DNA from: Permianibacter aggregans
Lineage (GTDB): Bacteria; Pseudomonadota; Gammaproteobacteria; Enterobacterales; Permianibacteraceae
NCBI RefSeq assembly: GCF_009756665.1
Contig: NZ_CP037953.1
Location: 3,968,001-4,032,000, forward strand
Direction: 5' to 3'
DNA: 64,000 nt
Position numbers and translations under genes: made by a program. The notes below the pieces were generated by a model. The model saw nothing but the letters and a program-made list of their open reading frames with translations. It was not told the origin of the DNA and did not search any database. Positions 16,801 through 27,577 of this stretch are shown in pieces (the stretch's first letter is position 1; each line of letters opens with the position of its first letter).

Positions 16801-17683
16801 GCGTCGGCAGGCGCGTAGTCACGAGCAAACCGGTTTGCTGGAATTTCCGGACGAGCCACTGGCCGAGCGAATCGATTCCGGCGGCACACAACTGTTTCTG
16901 GCATTGAAAGACGAAATCAAACAGCTGTCGGTGCGCGCTTTTCCGAAAGCCGAAGAAGCAGCGTTTGAACATCGGCAGGGTTTGGCGCGCTTACTGATGT
17001 TCAAGCTGGAAACGGAGTTCAAGTCGTTTCAAAAACAGAACCGGGTGTTGAATCCCTGTTTGCTGGCCTATGCCAATTTGATCGAGCGGCCGATCTTTCT
17101 CGATGATTGGTTTCGTGCCTGTGTGCTGGATGCGATGCCTGAATGCACGGATAGCATTCGCAGCCGCGAGTCGTTTCAACAACTTTTGTCAGGATTCAGC
17201 AAGCCATTGCGCATTCGCTTGGCCGATCATTTGCCGCTGCTCACGGAAATCGGTCAGCATGCGTCGGCAACACTGAAGCAGTTGAAGGCGTTGGAGAAAA
17301 CGGCGCCGGATGCTGCCGAAGATATTCGCGATCAATTGCAGTATTTGTTGGCGCCCGGTTTTATTAGTCGCGATGGCTTGCCTCGATTACCTCATATCAA
17401 ACGCTACGTACAAGCGATGCAATGGCGGGCCGAACGGGTGGCCGGCAATGTGCCACAGGATGCGGCGCGTATGCAGCGTTGGCATCAGGCCTTGATGCTG
17501 ACCGAGAGGGCGCTGGAGCCTGAAGCGCCTTTATGGTCGATACGCGGCCAGTTGCAACGGCGTTTGCAAGATTTGTTGAATGAATATTCCGTGGCGTTGT
17601 TTGCTCAGCACCTGGGGACCGCCGAAACGGTTTCCGAAAAACGCCTGCAGCAAATGGTTGAAGAACTGACCAGCTTGCGCTGA
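13823..17683 (+). CDS. hrpA: ATP-dependent RNA helicase HrpA
   Basis: A DEAH-box helicase of 1286 residues, the usual HrpA size, acting on RNA and, in E. coli, rescuing stalled ribosomes. An N-terminal basic coiled region (residues 20-65, Gln/Arg-rich) precedes motif I AGETGSGKTTQ (98-106), then TQPRRLAATS, DEAHERSLN (about 195), SATIDPESF, NVAETSLTVPGIRYVVDSG and QRKGRCGR (motif VI). The HA2, OB-fold and long DUF3418 C-terminal region (LPKDLRKTIQPI onward) follow. It stands alone; the upstream 73 bases are shared with the divergent aminopeptidase gene. Confidence 0.97.
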   Translation: MSSAVPSLTVEIASQLLLRDRQRLQQMQAKIQQRQQRKQPTAREQAQFEQCLQEAQQRYQQRTLNWPQPEYDEQLPIVQARAQIAEAIRDHQVVVIAGETGSGKTTQIPKICLELGRGKQGLIGHTQPRRLAATSVARRVAQELKVTLGEQVGYAIRFDQKVNEQSLIAVMTDGVLLQELKNDPLLLRYDTLIIDEAHERSLNIDLLLGYLKPLLLQRPELKLIITSATIDPESFSRFFQDAPVLSVSGRTYPVDVWYQPLLDKEEDVDRQLAEGVANAIDSCWAHGPGDVMVFLSGEAEIREVSHFLRKQQWKNVEILPLYARLSMADQQRVFSSSNQTRVVLATNVAETSLTVPGIRYVVDSGLARISRYSQSSRVQRLPIEPISQASANQRKGRCGRVMSGICVRLYSERDFLSRPEFSTPEILRTNLSALLLQMLALGITDVEGFEFLDAPDRKLIKDGLKLLEELSAINEQRQLTVIGRKMSHLPLPPQLSRILIAAEQFAVVNEALIITAFLCIRDPRERPAEKADQAVGLHRRFIDPESDFVAILNLWRHLHERKAELSANAWRKEMKAEFLNVVAVLEWGRLVAQLRTMAHEVGLQRSGSGTDYEALHKTLLAGFIHQIGQATREGDYQGARHIRFQAHSGSGLHKKMKPWVVAADFLDSHRLYGLHLAKVEPLWIEQLAGHLLKHSYGEPHWREKQGDAAVNEQVTLFGLVIVPRRATPLAKTNPALAQEMFVRHALVRRESDLRASFLQHNQQLIDTIHEQEEKARRRDLLAAEEDLVALLLPRLPAEVVDKHSLIRALKRNPKLNQLLMLTEREVRQAGQVADSDYPPELQLDGMLLPLKYSFAPGEEYDGITVQLSVAQLMQLQDSQFERLVPGLLPAKLEALLRNLPKDLRKTIQPINDTLQYLLPEVLSEQIPLLQQLESLLYQRFRIRVAMQDWQLEQLPAHLLMRFEVLDEQGKVLTCGRSITELQQRLGQRQQQVLRRQARSHEQTGLLEFPDEPLAERIDSGGTQLFLALKDEIKQLSVRAFPKAEEAAFEHRQGLARLLMFKLETEFKSFQKQNRVLNPCLLAYANLIERPIFLDDWFRACVLDAMPECTDSIRSRESFQQLLSGFSKPLRIRLADHLPLLTEIGQHASATLKQLKALEKTAPDAAEDIRDQLQYLLAPGFISRDGLPRLPHIKRYVQAMQWRAERVAGNVPQDAARMQRWHQALMLTERALEPEAPLWSIRGQLQRRLQDLLNEYSVALFAQHLGTAETVSEKRLQQMVEELTSLR

Positions 17684-17730
17684 GCTCCATTCGTCGATTT
17701 ATGTTTCGTTTCGGATCGGCATTTGCTTCG

Positions 17731-17757
17731 AAAAATATTTCCCCTTGCAATATTTTT
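17731..17757 (+). terminator. AT-only hairpin downstream of hrpA
   Basis: AAAAATATT/AATATTTTT form a 9-bp AT stem with a 9-base loop ending in a T-run, 48 bases after the hrpA stop. The stem is weak because it has no GC pairs. Confidence 0.35.
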
Positions 17758-17841
17758 TTACTTCTCTGTCACAACCGATTCACGTTCATTTGCGTCAATA
17801 TCAATAGCGACAGAGTTCATTTGCAACGAAAGGAGGACGTC

Positions 17842-18234
17842 ATGTTTTGTCCGAAATGTCATGCCAGCCTGGACAATGTCCAGCTTTATGGAATGCGCCT
17901 TCATCGTTGCAGCGGTTGCAAGGGCATCTGGTGTAACGATGTGGATCTGAATTGTCTGCAGGAGCTGCGTGAGGCAGAAATGCTGGACATCGGTTTGCCA
18001 GAGTTGGGCCGTGAGTTCAATCACGACAAACCGAAGCACTGCCCGCAATGCGTCGAGCAGTCCTTGCACACGCATGCGGTGCCCGGCCACGAACATATTG
18101 AAGGCGAGCATTGCCCGCAGTGTCGCGGCTGGTTTTTGGATGCCGGTGAGTTGGCGGCCGTTTGTTCACACTCTTGGGTGTCGATGGCCAAAGCCTTTTT
18201 GGCGCGTATCAATACCTCTACCGTACCAAATTAG
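17842..18234 (+). CDS. Zinc-ribbon protein (zf-TFIIB type)
   Basis: A 130-residue cytosolic protein with two four-cysteine zinc ribbons: MFCPKCHASL with HRCSGCKGIWCND, and KHCPQCVEQ with GEHCPQCRGWFLDAGELAAV. The CxGCxGxWxDxxEL type of pattern is that of the TFIIB-like zinc finger family found in small bacterial proteins of unknown role. The start is certain: AGGAGG at 17831-17836 lies five bases before the ATG. Although the reading frame stays open upstream to 17701, that region is AT-rich and non-coding in look. No functional partner is adjacent. Confidence 0.85.
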   Translation: MFCPKCHASLDNVQLYGMRLHRCSGCKGIWCNDVDLNCLQELREAEMLDIGLPELGREFNHDKPKHCPQCVEQSLHTHAVPGHEHIEGEHCPQCRGWFLDAGELAAVCSHSWVSMAKAFLARINTSTVPN

Positions 18235-18425
18235 TTCACGAGCCATACGTACGTACTGTGAAACGGTGCCAGTAGCGCATTGAAGTGCTGCTGGTCAGCG
18301 TTGTTGCCTCAGATAATTGCGCGGGGAGTCACGGAAACCGTCTATTCTTTAACCATATACTGAAATTGATGGGATGCGCTGGTTTAAAGACACGCTGGAT
18401 GTGTCGAGTCGTCTGAGGCGCGTAT

Positions 18426-18863
18426 ATGTTCGGTTTCCTGATGTTGGCGTTAGTATCCTGTCTGCTGTTTTTCAGCCAGAGCTGCAAAGCCGATTCTGCC
18501 GATTCCTTTCAGTACAATCCCTATGCCTTCAATAGCGTGCATCCGCAATTGCGCTTGCCGGTTGAAACCGAGTCGATGGGCTGGCAGGTCGCGCCGCAAT
18601 GGCGCTTAGGCATGAGTGCCATCGACAACAGTCAACAAACAGCGTTCTCGCTTTCCTATACGCCGTTTGCCCGTTTCGGTTCCGCTGACAACTTCGGCAT
18701 CGGTCGCGAAGAGCCGTTGACCTTCCGCGTTACCATTCGCGGCTGGGAACTGTTGGAAACCGATACCGAGTCCGGCGAAAGCCAATTCATGTCGCTGGAC
18801 CGTTACCGCGAAGGCAATACGCGCAAGCAATACATTGCGTTGTCGATCAGCAAGAAATTTTGA
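18426..18863 (+). CDS. Small exported protein of unknown function
   Basis: A 145-residue protein. The N-terminus FGFLMLALVSCLLFFSQSCKA is a strong signal sequence, cleaved probably after CKA (a lipoprotein site at VSC or QSC cannot be excluded). The mature part is rich in aromatic and polar alternation (WQVAPQWRLGMSAIDNSQ; FSLSYTPFARFG) and ends ALSISKKF, which hints at a small barrel or a periplasmic beta protein. An in-frame TGA four codons upstream fixes ATG 18426 as the earliest start; no clear ribosome-binding site is present. The 191-base gap before it holds a possible TATACT -10 at 18356 but no convincing -35. Confidence 0.65.
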   Translation: MFGFLMLALVSCLLFFSQSCKADSADSFQYNPYAFNSVHPQLRLPVETESMGWQVAPQWRLGMSAIDNSQQTAFSLSYTPFARFGSADNFGIGREEPLTFRVTIRGWELLETDTESGESQFMSLDRYREGNTRKQYIALSISKKF

Positions 18864-18978
18864 TCGCCCGATTGCCCCGGCGTGGATCAGTGGTTGCACC
18901 GTTTTGTGACAATTTTTTTGCGAAATCGAGGCACCACCGCTAACCTATTGCGCGTTTTTCCCCTCCAGGTTCCGCATC

Positions 18979-20094
18979 GTGACAAGCATTGTTATCAGTG
19001 GCACTGGCGTCTACACGCCGACTGAGGCCATTTCCAACCAGGAACTTGTCGCTTCGTTCAATGCATGGGTCGATCAATGGAATGCTGCCCATCAGGCTGA
19101 TATCGAGGCCGGCAAGCTCGAAGCCAAGTCACACTCCAGTGTTGAATTCATTGAAAAAGCGTCCGGGATCAAGTCCCGCTACGTGGTCAATAAATCCGGT
19201 GTACTCGACATCAACCTGATGCGCCCGGTGTTGCGTGAGCGCAGCAACGACGAACCGTCCTTGCACTGTGAAATGTCGATGGCCGCCGCGGAAGAAGCGC
19301 TGCACCAGGCTGGCCGTAAGCCAGAAGAGGTCGATTTCGTGTTGGCGGCGGTGTCGAACTTCCCGCGCCCGTACCCGGCCTTGGCGGTCGAAGTTCAGCA
19401 CTTTCTTGGCTGCAAGGGCTTTGCCTTTGATATGAATGTGGCCTGTTCGTCGGCGACCTTTGCCATCAAGACGGCGGTGGAAGCCTTGCAAACCGGCGGT
19501 GCCCGCTGCGTGCTGATCGTCAACCCGGAGATCTGTTCCGGGCATCTGGATTTCCGTGATCGCGATAGCCACTTCATTTTTGGCGATGTCTGCTCGGCCA
19601 TCGTGCTGGAGCGTAAAGACGACGCGCGCAGTGGCGGTGTCGAAGTGTTGGGGTGCAAGCTGGTTACCGAGTTTTCCAACAATATCCGCAATAACTTCGG
19701 CTTCCTGAATCGTACCCATCCGGAAACCCGCTATGCCCGCGACAAGTTGTTTGTCCAGGAAGGGCGCAAGGTGTTCAAGGAGGTCTGCCCGATGGTGGCC
19801 GAACTTATTACCGGTCATTTGGATGAGATGGGCTTGTCGGCCGGCGACCTGAAACGGCTCTGGCTGCATCAGGCCAACATCAATATGAACCAGTTGATCG
19901 CCCGCAAGGTGCTGGGCCGTGAGCCGGAGGGCCACGAGGCGCCGAATATTCTCGACCGCTACGCCAACACCAGCTCAGCCGGCTCGATCGTGGCGTTTCA
20001 CTTCCATCGGGATGGTTTGCAAGCAGGCGATCTGGGCGTAATCAGCTCGTTTGGGGCCGGTTATTCGGCCGGTAGCGTTGTGGTTCGTGCCTGA
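18979..20094 (+). CDS. Beta-ketoacyl-ACP synthase III paralogue
   Basis: A 371-residue thiolase-fold condensing enzyme, about 50 residues longer than the FabH in the fab cluster. The catalytic Cys is in NVACSSATFAIK, His in LHQANINMNQLI and Asn in RYANTSSAGSIV, so it should be active. Extra residues lie near the N-terminus (NAWVDQWNAAHQADIEAGKL). Such longer KAS III proteins occur in Pseudomonas and Shewanella relatives, where some condense medium-chain acyl-CoA from beta-oxidation; that use is inference here. Start is GTG 18979 after CCAGG. It precedes smc but a 227-base gap separates them. Confidence 0.9.
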   Translation: MTSIVISGTGVYTPTEAISNQELVASFNAWVDQWNAAHQADIEAGKLEAKSHSSVEFIEKASGIKSRYVVNKSGVLDINLMRPVLRERSNDEPSLHCEMSMAAAEEALHQAGRKPEEVDFVLAAVSNFPRPYPALAVEVQHFLGCKGFAFDMNVACSSATFAIKTAVEALQTGGARCVLIVNPEICSGHLDFRDRDSHFIFGDVCSAIVLERKDDARSGGVEVLGCKLVTEFSNNIRNNFGFLNRTHPETRYARDKLFVQEGRKVFKEVCPMVAELITGHLDEMGLSAGDLKRLWLHQANINMNQLIARKVLGREPEGHEAPNILDRYANTSSAGSIVAFHFHRDGLQAGDLGVISSFGAGYSAGSVVVRA

Positions 20095-20134
20095 TTCTTC
20101 AAAAAAAAACCACAACCCGCAATAACTTCACAAG

Positions 20135-20143
20135 TTATCCACA
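20135..20143 (+). promoter_or_regulatory. Perfect DnaA-box match upstream of smc
   Basis: TTATCCACA fits the 9-base DnaA consensus TTATNCACA. It is a single copy 41 bases after the synthase stop and 179 bases before the smc start. Binding is not shown; a lone 9-mer can occur by chance. Confidence 0.45.
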
Positions 20144-20321
20144 GGGCTGTCCCTTCGACCCTGTGCCGCTTTACCGATAAACTAGCGCGCGGCTGGCCGG
20201 AAACTCCGGCCGCCGCCAGTTTTCAGCGGGTGTGCCAGGCCATCAATACGGCTTGGCGTGCTCGAAAGGGGCGCAGGCAACGGCCGCGACTCCGGGTTCA
20301 GGACAGATACAGAACAACACG

Positions 20322-23300
20322 ATGCGTTTAAAACAAATCAAACTTGCGGGATTCAAGTCATTCGTCGACCCGACGACGGTGCCATTTCCGACCAACCTGA
20401 CGGCGATTGTCGGCCCTAACGGCTGCGGCAAATCCAACGTCATTGACGCGGTGCGCTGGGTCATGGGCGAAAGCTCGGCCAAGAATCTGCGTGCCGAAGA
20501 ATCCACCGACGTCATTTTCAACGGCTCGACCGCACGTAAGCCAGTCGGCCAGGCCAGTATCGAACTGGTGTTCGACAACAGCGACGGTTCGCTCGGCGGT
20601 GAATGGGCCAGCTACAACGAGATTTCGGTCAAGCGTCTGATCACCCGCGATGCCCAGAACAGCTATTTTCTGAATGGCGCGCGCTGCCGCCGTAAAGACA
20701 TCACCGATATTTTTCTCGGCACCGGTTTGGGACCTCGCTCGTACGCCATTATTCAGCAGGGTACGATTTCCCGTTTGATTGAATCGAAACCGCATGAGCT
20801 GCGGATTTTCATCGAAGAAGCGGCCGGCATTTCCAAATACAAAGAACGCCGCAAGGAAACCGAGTCGCGCATCAATCAGACGCGCGAGAACATGTCGCGC
20901 TTGTCGGATATTCGTCAGGAACTCGACAAGCAGATTGCGCATTTGCAGCGCCAGGCGCAAGCCGCCGCCAAGTTCAAAGAGCTGCGCGAAGAAGAGCGTG
21001 GCCTGAAGGCGAAAGTCTCGGCGATTCGTTACAAAGAGCTCGACGAAAAAGTGCAGGCGCATGAGCAAGCCATTGGCGTATTGAGCGTCGATGTCGAAGC
21101 ACGCATGGCCGAAATCGCTGCGCTTGATGCCGGCACCGAGGACGCCCGCTCCAAGCATATCGATTTGACCGATACTTTTAATGCGGTGCAGGGCAAATAC
21201 CACGGCATCACTGCCGAGATTGTCCGGCTTGAGCAATCGATCAAATACACCCGCGAACGTCGTCATACCTTGCGTGATGATTTGGTTCGGTTGGAGCAAT
21301 CGCAGCGCGGCGCGGAAGAGCATCTGGCGCTCGACACCGAAAAAGTCGCGCAAGTGCAAAGCGAAATCGAGGACAACACACCAGAACTGCTGCGTCTGGA
21401 AGAAATCGCCAACGGCGGTCAGCAAAACCTAAGCGAACATGAAGAAGCGATTGCCCAGTGGCAGCAAGAGTGGGATGAATTCAACCGCACGGCGTCCGAC
21501 ACCGCGCAAAAAGCTCAGGTCGAACGCACCCGGGTGAGCCATTACGAAACCGTGTTGGCGCGTATCGGTCAGCGTCATCAGCGCATTCAACAGGAAATCG
21601 ATGGCCTGAATGCCCAGCCCGGCAACGATGAATTGCTGGCGCTGGAAGAAAAATTGGCCGAAACCGAGATGCGTGCTGACGAAGTACGCGATCGCCATGC
21701 GCAAGGCGTTGAGCGCATCAATCGTTTGCGTCAGGAACGCCAGGAACTGACGGCGCAAATTGATGCCGCTCGCAACGAATTGAACCAGCTGCGCGGAAAA
21801 AAGGTCGCGCTGGAATCCTTGCAGCAAGCCGCGCAGGGCGCCAACGATGAACCCTTCGTACAGTGGCTGCAGCGCCACAATTTGAACAATGTACCGCGGC
21901 TTTCCGATCAGCTGCGTATCGAGGCCGGTTGGGAAACGGCACTGGAAGCGGTGCTTGGCGATCAATTACAGGCGCTGGTTGTCAATCAACTCGACGATGT
22001 GCTGGCTGCACTGGCCGAGCAGCCGGGTGCAGCGGTGCATATCATCGACAATCAATCGGTTTCCGGCAATTCTGCGCGTCGTTCGTTGGCGCAATTGATC
22101 CAGGCCGGTCAGGCTCCGGCCTTGCTGCACAGCGTATATCCGGTCGAGTCGATTAACGAGGCTTTCAGCCAACGCCAGTCATTGGCAGCGCATGAACGCT
22201 TCGTTACCCGTGACGGTTTCGTTGTCGGCCGCAATTTCCTGAAAATCAATGCCAGCAATGACGGCAAGATGGGCGTGCTGGAGCGCGCCAAACTGATCGA
22301 GTCGCTGACAGCCGAAATCGATACGCTGCAGGAAAAACTTGCTGAACTGGAAGAGCGCAGTGAACAGGCGCGCGACGATCTGCGCACGCTCGAAGCTGAG
22401 TGGGGCGAGCTGCAAAAGCAGCTGACCGCCGCCGAGCGTGATGTCGTTGAAGTGCGCTCACAACTGCAACAACGGCAGAGCAAGCTGGAACAGCTGCGTC
22501 GTCAGCGCGAGCAGTTGATCAACGAGCAGAAGGAACTGTCTGCCCAACGCGAAGAAGACGAAGAGCGTCTGGCACAAAGCCGCGCCAACTTGCAGGCTGC
22601 CATCGAACAGATGGGCGATGACACCGACAAGCGGGAAGAACTGCAAGCCCGCCGTGAAGAACTCCGGCAACTGGTCGATAGCGCACGTATGTCGGCGCGT
22701 GATGCCAAGGACATTTACCACAAGCTGGCGCTGCGTATGGAAGCGTTGCGTGCCGAGCTGACCTCAACCCAGAATTCCGAGCGCCGCGTGCGCGAGCAAT
22801 TGGCGGCCATCAACGAGCGCCGCGAGCAGTTGGAAATGCAGCTCGAAGAAAGCATGGAACCGTTGACCGATATGGAAACGGATCTGGAAAACGCGCTGAA
22901 CAAACGCATTACCGTCGAGCAGGAGTTGACGCAAGCGCGTGAAGCGCTAAGCGAAGTCGATCAGGAAGTGCGCGTACATGAACGCCGCCGTCACGAAATT
23001 GAGCAACAGGCGCAAGCCGTGCGTATGCGCCTGGAGCAGCTACGCGTTGAGCGTGGCGAGCTGACCGTACGTCGCGACACCCAGCTCGAATTCCTGAAGC
23101 AGGAAGAGCGTACGCTGGAAGAAGCGCTGGCCCAGCTCGAAGAACATGATCGCGAGCATGACATTACCGGTCGCCTGACCGAGATTGCCGAAAAAATTCA
23201 ACGCCTGGGCGCCATCAACCTGGCGGCAATCGAAGAGTTCCAAACCCAGTCCGAACGCAAAACCTATATGGATGCGCAGTTCGACGATTTGACCAAGGCG

Positions 23301-23819
23301 CTGGAAACGCTGGAAGACGCCATTCGGAAAATCGATCACGAAACGCGTTCGAAGTTCAAGGACACCTTCGACTTCGTCAACAAGACTTTCCAGGAATTGT
23401 TCCCGAAAGTGTTTGGCGGTGGCCATGCCTATCTGGAAATGACCGGCGAAGATCTGCTCGACACCGGTATCACGCTGATGGCGCGGCCACCGGGCAAACG
23501 CAACAGCACCATTCACCTGTTGTCCGGTGGTGAGAAGGCGTTGACCGCGATTGCGCTGGTGTTCTCGATCTTCCAATTGAATCCGGCACCGTTCTGTATG
23601 CTGGACGAGGTTGACGCCCCGCTGGACGACGCCAACGTCGGCCGGTTTTGTAACCTGGTCAAAGAAATGTCAAAATCAGTACAATTCATCTACATCTCGC
23701 ACAACAAGATTGCGATGGAGATGGGCGAACAACTGTGCGGCGTGACGATGCAGGAACCGGGCGTGTCCCGTATCGTCGCCGTAGACATTGACGAAGCCGC
23801 AGCGATGGCCGCGGCCTGA
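20322..23819 (+). CDS. smc: Chromosome segregation protein SMC
   Basis: A 1165-residue ATPase of the condensin complex that compacts and separates chromosomes. The N-terminal head has MRLKQIKLAGFKSFVDPT and Walker A GPNGCGKSN (31-39), followed by long coiled coil, a hinge around residues 505-650 (LSDQLRIEAGWETALEAVLG), return coiled coil, and the C-terminal head with signature LSGGEKALTAIAL and Walker B CMLDEVDAPLDDANV. The frame is open 30 codons upstream, but the ATG at 20322 gives the universal MRLKxIKLAGFKSF start. The operon order smc-zipA-ligA is typical of gammaproteobacteria that lack MukBEF. Confidence 0.97.
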   Translation: MRLKQIKLAGFKSFVDPTTVPFPTNLTAIVGPNGCGKSNVIDAVRWVMGESSAKNLRAEESTDVIFNGSTARKPVGQASIELVFDNSDGSLGGEWASYNEISVKRLITRDAQNSYFLNGARCRRKDITDIFLGTGLGPRSYAIIQQGTISRLIESKPHELRIFIEEAAGISKYKERRKETESRINQTRENMSRLSDIRQELDKQIAHLQRQAQAAAKFKELREEERGLKAKVSAIRYKELDEKVQAHEQAIGVLSVDVEARMAEIAALDAGTEDARSKHIDLTDTFNAVQGKYHGITAEIVRLEQSIKYTRERRHTLRDDLVRLEQSQRGAEEHLALDTEKVAQVQSEIEDNTPELLRLEEIANGGQQNLSEHEEAIAQWQQEWDEFNRTASDTAQKAQVERTRVSHYETVLARIGQRHQRIQQEIDGLNAQPGNDELLALEEKLAETEMRADEVRDRHAQGVERINRLRQERQELTAQIDAARNELNQLRGKKVALESLQQAAQGANDEPFVQWLQRHNLNNVPRLSDQLRIEAGWETALEAVLGDQLQALVVNQLDDVLAALAEQPGAAVHIIDNQSVSGNSARRSLAQLIQAGQAPALLHSVYPVESINEAFSQRQSLAAHERFVTRDGFVVGRNFLKINASNDGKMGVLERAKLIESLTAEIDTLQEKLAELEERSEQARDDLRTLEAEWGELQKQLTAAERDVVEVRSQLQQRQSKLEQLRRQREQLINEQKELSAQREEDEERLAQSRANLQAAIEQMGDDTDKREELQARREELRQLVDSARMSARDAKDIYHKLALRMEALRAELTSTQNSERRVREQLAAINERREQLEMQLEESMEPLTDMETDLENALNKRITVEQELTQAREALSEVDQEVRVHERRRHEIEQQAQAVRMRLEQLRVERGELTVRRDTQLEFLKQEERTLEEALAQLEEHDREHDITGRLTEIAEKIQRLGAINLAAIEEFQTQSERKTYMDAQFDDLTKALETLEDAIRKIDHETRSKFKDTFDFVNKTFQELFPKVFGGGHAYLEMTGEDLLDTGITLMARPPGKRNSTIHLLSGGEKALTAIALVFSIFQLNPAPFCMLDEVDAPLDDANVGRFCNLVKEMSKSVQFIYISHNKIAMEMGEQLCGVTMQEPGVSRIVAVDIDEAAAMAAA

Positions 23820-23834
23820 ACGACGGATTGAACA

Positions 23835-24707
23835 ATGGATTTCGGATTTCGCGAATTACTGGTCCTGACCGGCGTGGCCCTGCTGGGTTATCTGGTGTGG
23901 GATGGTTGGCGCAACCGGAGCCGCGATCAGTACAAGTTCAAACTGGAAAAAAACATTCCGCCGGAGCCGGAAACGCCACCGGTCCGGGAAGGCATAGACC
24001 GGGATGGCATTGGTCAGGTGCGGGTCAAAACCCCCATCACTGAATCCGGATTTGAAGCCGAACCGGACACGCTCCCGGATGTCGGTATGCCTCGAGCTGC
24101 ATCGGCTCATGTCGAACCGGTTTTTGGTGACGAGCCGGTTGTGCGTCAGGATCCGGAATTGCCCATCGGTAACACCGGTGAGTTGTTCGCCGATGCCATG
24201 GCACCGGTAAAAAGTAAAAATAAAACAAAGCAAAACAAACAAGCGGCACCGAGCAAAGCAACTGAACCGGTCGAACCGGAATTCCAGGTCATTTCGCTGA
24301 CCGTGCACGCACCGGAAGGCAAGTTATTCGACGGTAGCGAGCTCAGCATCGCGATGATGGAAGCTTCACTGGTGTTTGGCGAGATGGATATTTTCCATCG
24401 TCATCTTGATGGCACGCCGAATTCGGAGATCCAGTTCAGCGTCGTCAACGCGATCAAGCCCGGCACCTTCGATCCAAACAATCTGGAAAGCTTTTCGACG
24501 CCAGGTATCAGTCTGTTCATGCAAATGCCGGGGCCAAAAGAGCCGCGCTTGGCTTATCAACTGATGACCAATGCGGCCGAGCAGATTGCCCGCACGCTTG
24601 GCGGCACGATTCTCGATGGCACTCGTCAGCAATTCGGTGCCGAATCGCGCCGTGCGCACGAAAACCAAATCAGCCAGTTCGAGCGCAAACAAACGGCGAA
24701 AGCCTGA
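23835..24707 (+). CDS. zipA: Cell division protein ZipA
   Basis: Membrane anchor of FtsZ in the divisome. Of 290 residues, 7-24 (ELLVLTGVALLGYLVWDG) form the single N-terminal membrane helix, residues 30-140 are a charged, Pro/Glu-rich linker, and 145-285 are the C-terminal FtsZ-binding domain (FQVISLTVHAPEGKLFDGSE; FGEMDIFHRH; SLFMQMPGP). It starts 15 bases after smc. The downstream gap to ligA contains a MITE-like repeat, which may interrupt co-transcription with ligA. Confidence 0.95.
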   Translation: MDFGFRELLVLTGVALLGYLVWDGWRNRSRDQYKFKLEKNIPPEPETPPVREGIDRDGIGQVRVKTPITESGFEAEPDTLPDVGMPRAASAHVEPVFGDEPVVRQDPELPIGNTGELFADAMAPVKSKNKTKQNKQAAPSKATEPVEPEFQVISLTVHAPEGKLFDGSELSIAMMEASLVFGEMDIFHRHLDGTPNSEIQFSVVNAIKPGTFDPNNLESFSTPGISLFMQMPGPKEPRLAYQLMTNAAEQIARTLGGTILDGTRQQFGAESRRAHENQISQFERKQTAKA

Positions 24708-24715
24708 GTTTGCTT

Positions 24716-24857
24716 GAAGCCATCTCAAAAATAGTCTGGGCGAAGGTGAGGTGCGCGAATAGGAGCGCAAAAACCGGAGTTTACGAGTGGTAAATGAGGA
24801 TTTTGAGCACCGCATTCACGCAGATCGCCGAGCTCCAGGCATTTTTGAGATGGCTTC
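24716..24857. repeat. MITE-like inverted-repeat element, copy 1
   Basis: A 142-base element bounded by perfect 17-base inverted repeats GAAGCCATCTCAAAAAT and ATTTTTGAGATGGCTTC. The interior has no credible gene. A second copy in opposite orientation lies at 29191-29393; the two align almost end to end except for one internal insert in copy 2. No clear target-site duplication is seen. It occupies most of the zipA-ligA gap. Confidence 0.9.
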
Positions 24858-24860
24858 TAA

Positions 24861-26993
<2,133 letters not shown>

Positions 26994-27034
26994 AAAAAAG
27001 CTTTGAATGTTCGTAATACGCTTGAGGGGAAATC

Positions 27035-27505
27035 ATGTCTAGACAAATTCGTTTGATGCTCACGGCGGCGGTGGCCGTGTTGTTGGCCGCATGCGGCAGC
27101 AGTGCGCCAGAATCGGAATCCGTTACGGAAGCGGCGACGCCGCGGCCGAGCTTACCGGTGGTCAGTGTCGATGCCGAACAACTTTCACAATACTGGTTGA
27201 TTGATGATGAGCCGAGCAAAACCGAAGGCCGCCTAAGCGGTCGCTCGGTCAATTACGGTTGTGTCTCGGTCGACTTTGGTATTGACGCCGATGGCAAGGT
27301 GTTTGATGTGCGCACGCGCAAATCCTGGCCGCAGGCGCAGTTTGTTGAGTTTGTCGAAAGCGCAATGCAGGAATATGAATTCGAAGCGGCGGAAACCAAT
27401 GCGGCGCACCAGCCAGTACGCACTCAATGGTTACTCGCAGTCGCCGATGTCGATGGCAAACGCTCGCTGCATATCGCCGAACATTTGTTGCATTACTGTC
27501 GCTAG
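27035..27505 (+). CDS. Lipoprotein with TonB-C-terminal-like domain
   Basis: A 156-residue lipoprotein: signal MSRQIRLMLTAAVAVLLAAC with lipobox LAAC, a Ser/Glu/Pro linker, then a compact domain with CVSVDFGIDADGKVFDVRTR and FVESAMQEYEFEAAE, resembling the beta-alpha pattern of TonB C-terminal (energy transducer) domains, in which a conserved V.f.V...G.v..v strand is followed by a helix. No TonB energy-transducing N-terminus is present. Well placed RBS GAGGGG precedes the ATG. Role unknown; an envelope protein-binding function is inference. Confidence 0.72.
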   Translation: MSRQIRLMLTAAVAVLLAACGSSAPESESVTEAATPRPSLPVVSVDAEQLSQYWLIDDEPSKTEGRLSGRSVNYGCVSVDFGIDADGKVFDVRTRKSWPQAQFVEFVESAMQEYEFEAAETNAAHQPVRTQWLLAVADVDGKRSLHIAEHLLHYCR

Positions 27506-27544
27506 TCTTTTGTGTGCCGATAGTCGTTCGCGAAAACAGGCAAT

Positions 27545-27573
27545 AAAAAAGCGGCTCATTGAGCCGCTTTTTT
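27545..27573. terminator. Bidirectional intrinsic terminator
   Basis: AAAAAAGCGGCTC/GAGCCGCTTTTTT is a perfect 13-bp stem with a 3-base loop, lying between the lipoprotein (plus) and ParA (minus) stop codons, with a T-run on each strand. Confidence 0.93.
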
Positions 27574-27577
27574 CATT

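Noticed and set aside
17701-17841. Longer N-terminus for the zinc-ribbon protein
   Set aside because: The region is AT-rich, and AGGAGG at 17831-17836 clearly serves the ATG at 17842.
20358-21425. Minus-strand open frame of 355 codons
   Set aside because: It is antisense to the SMC head and coiled coil; the length arises from codon bias of the real gene.
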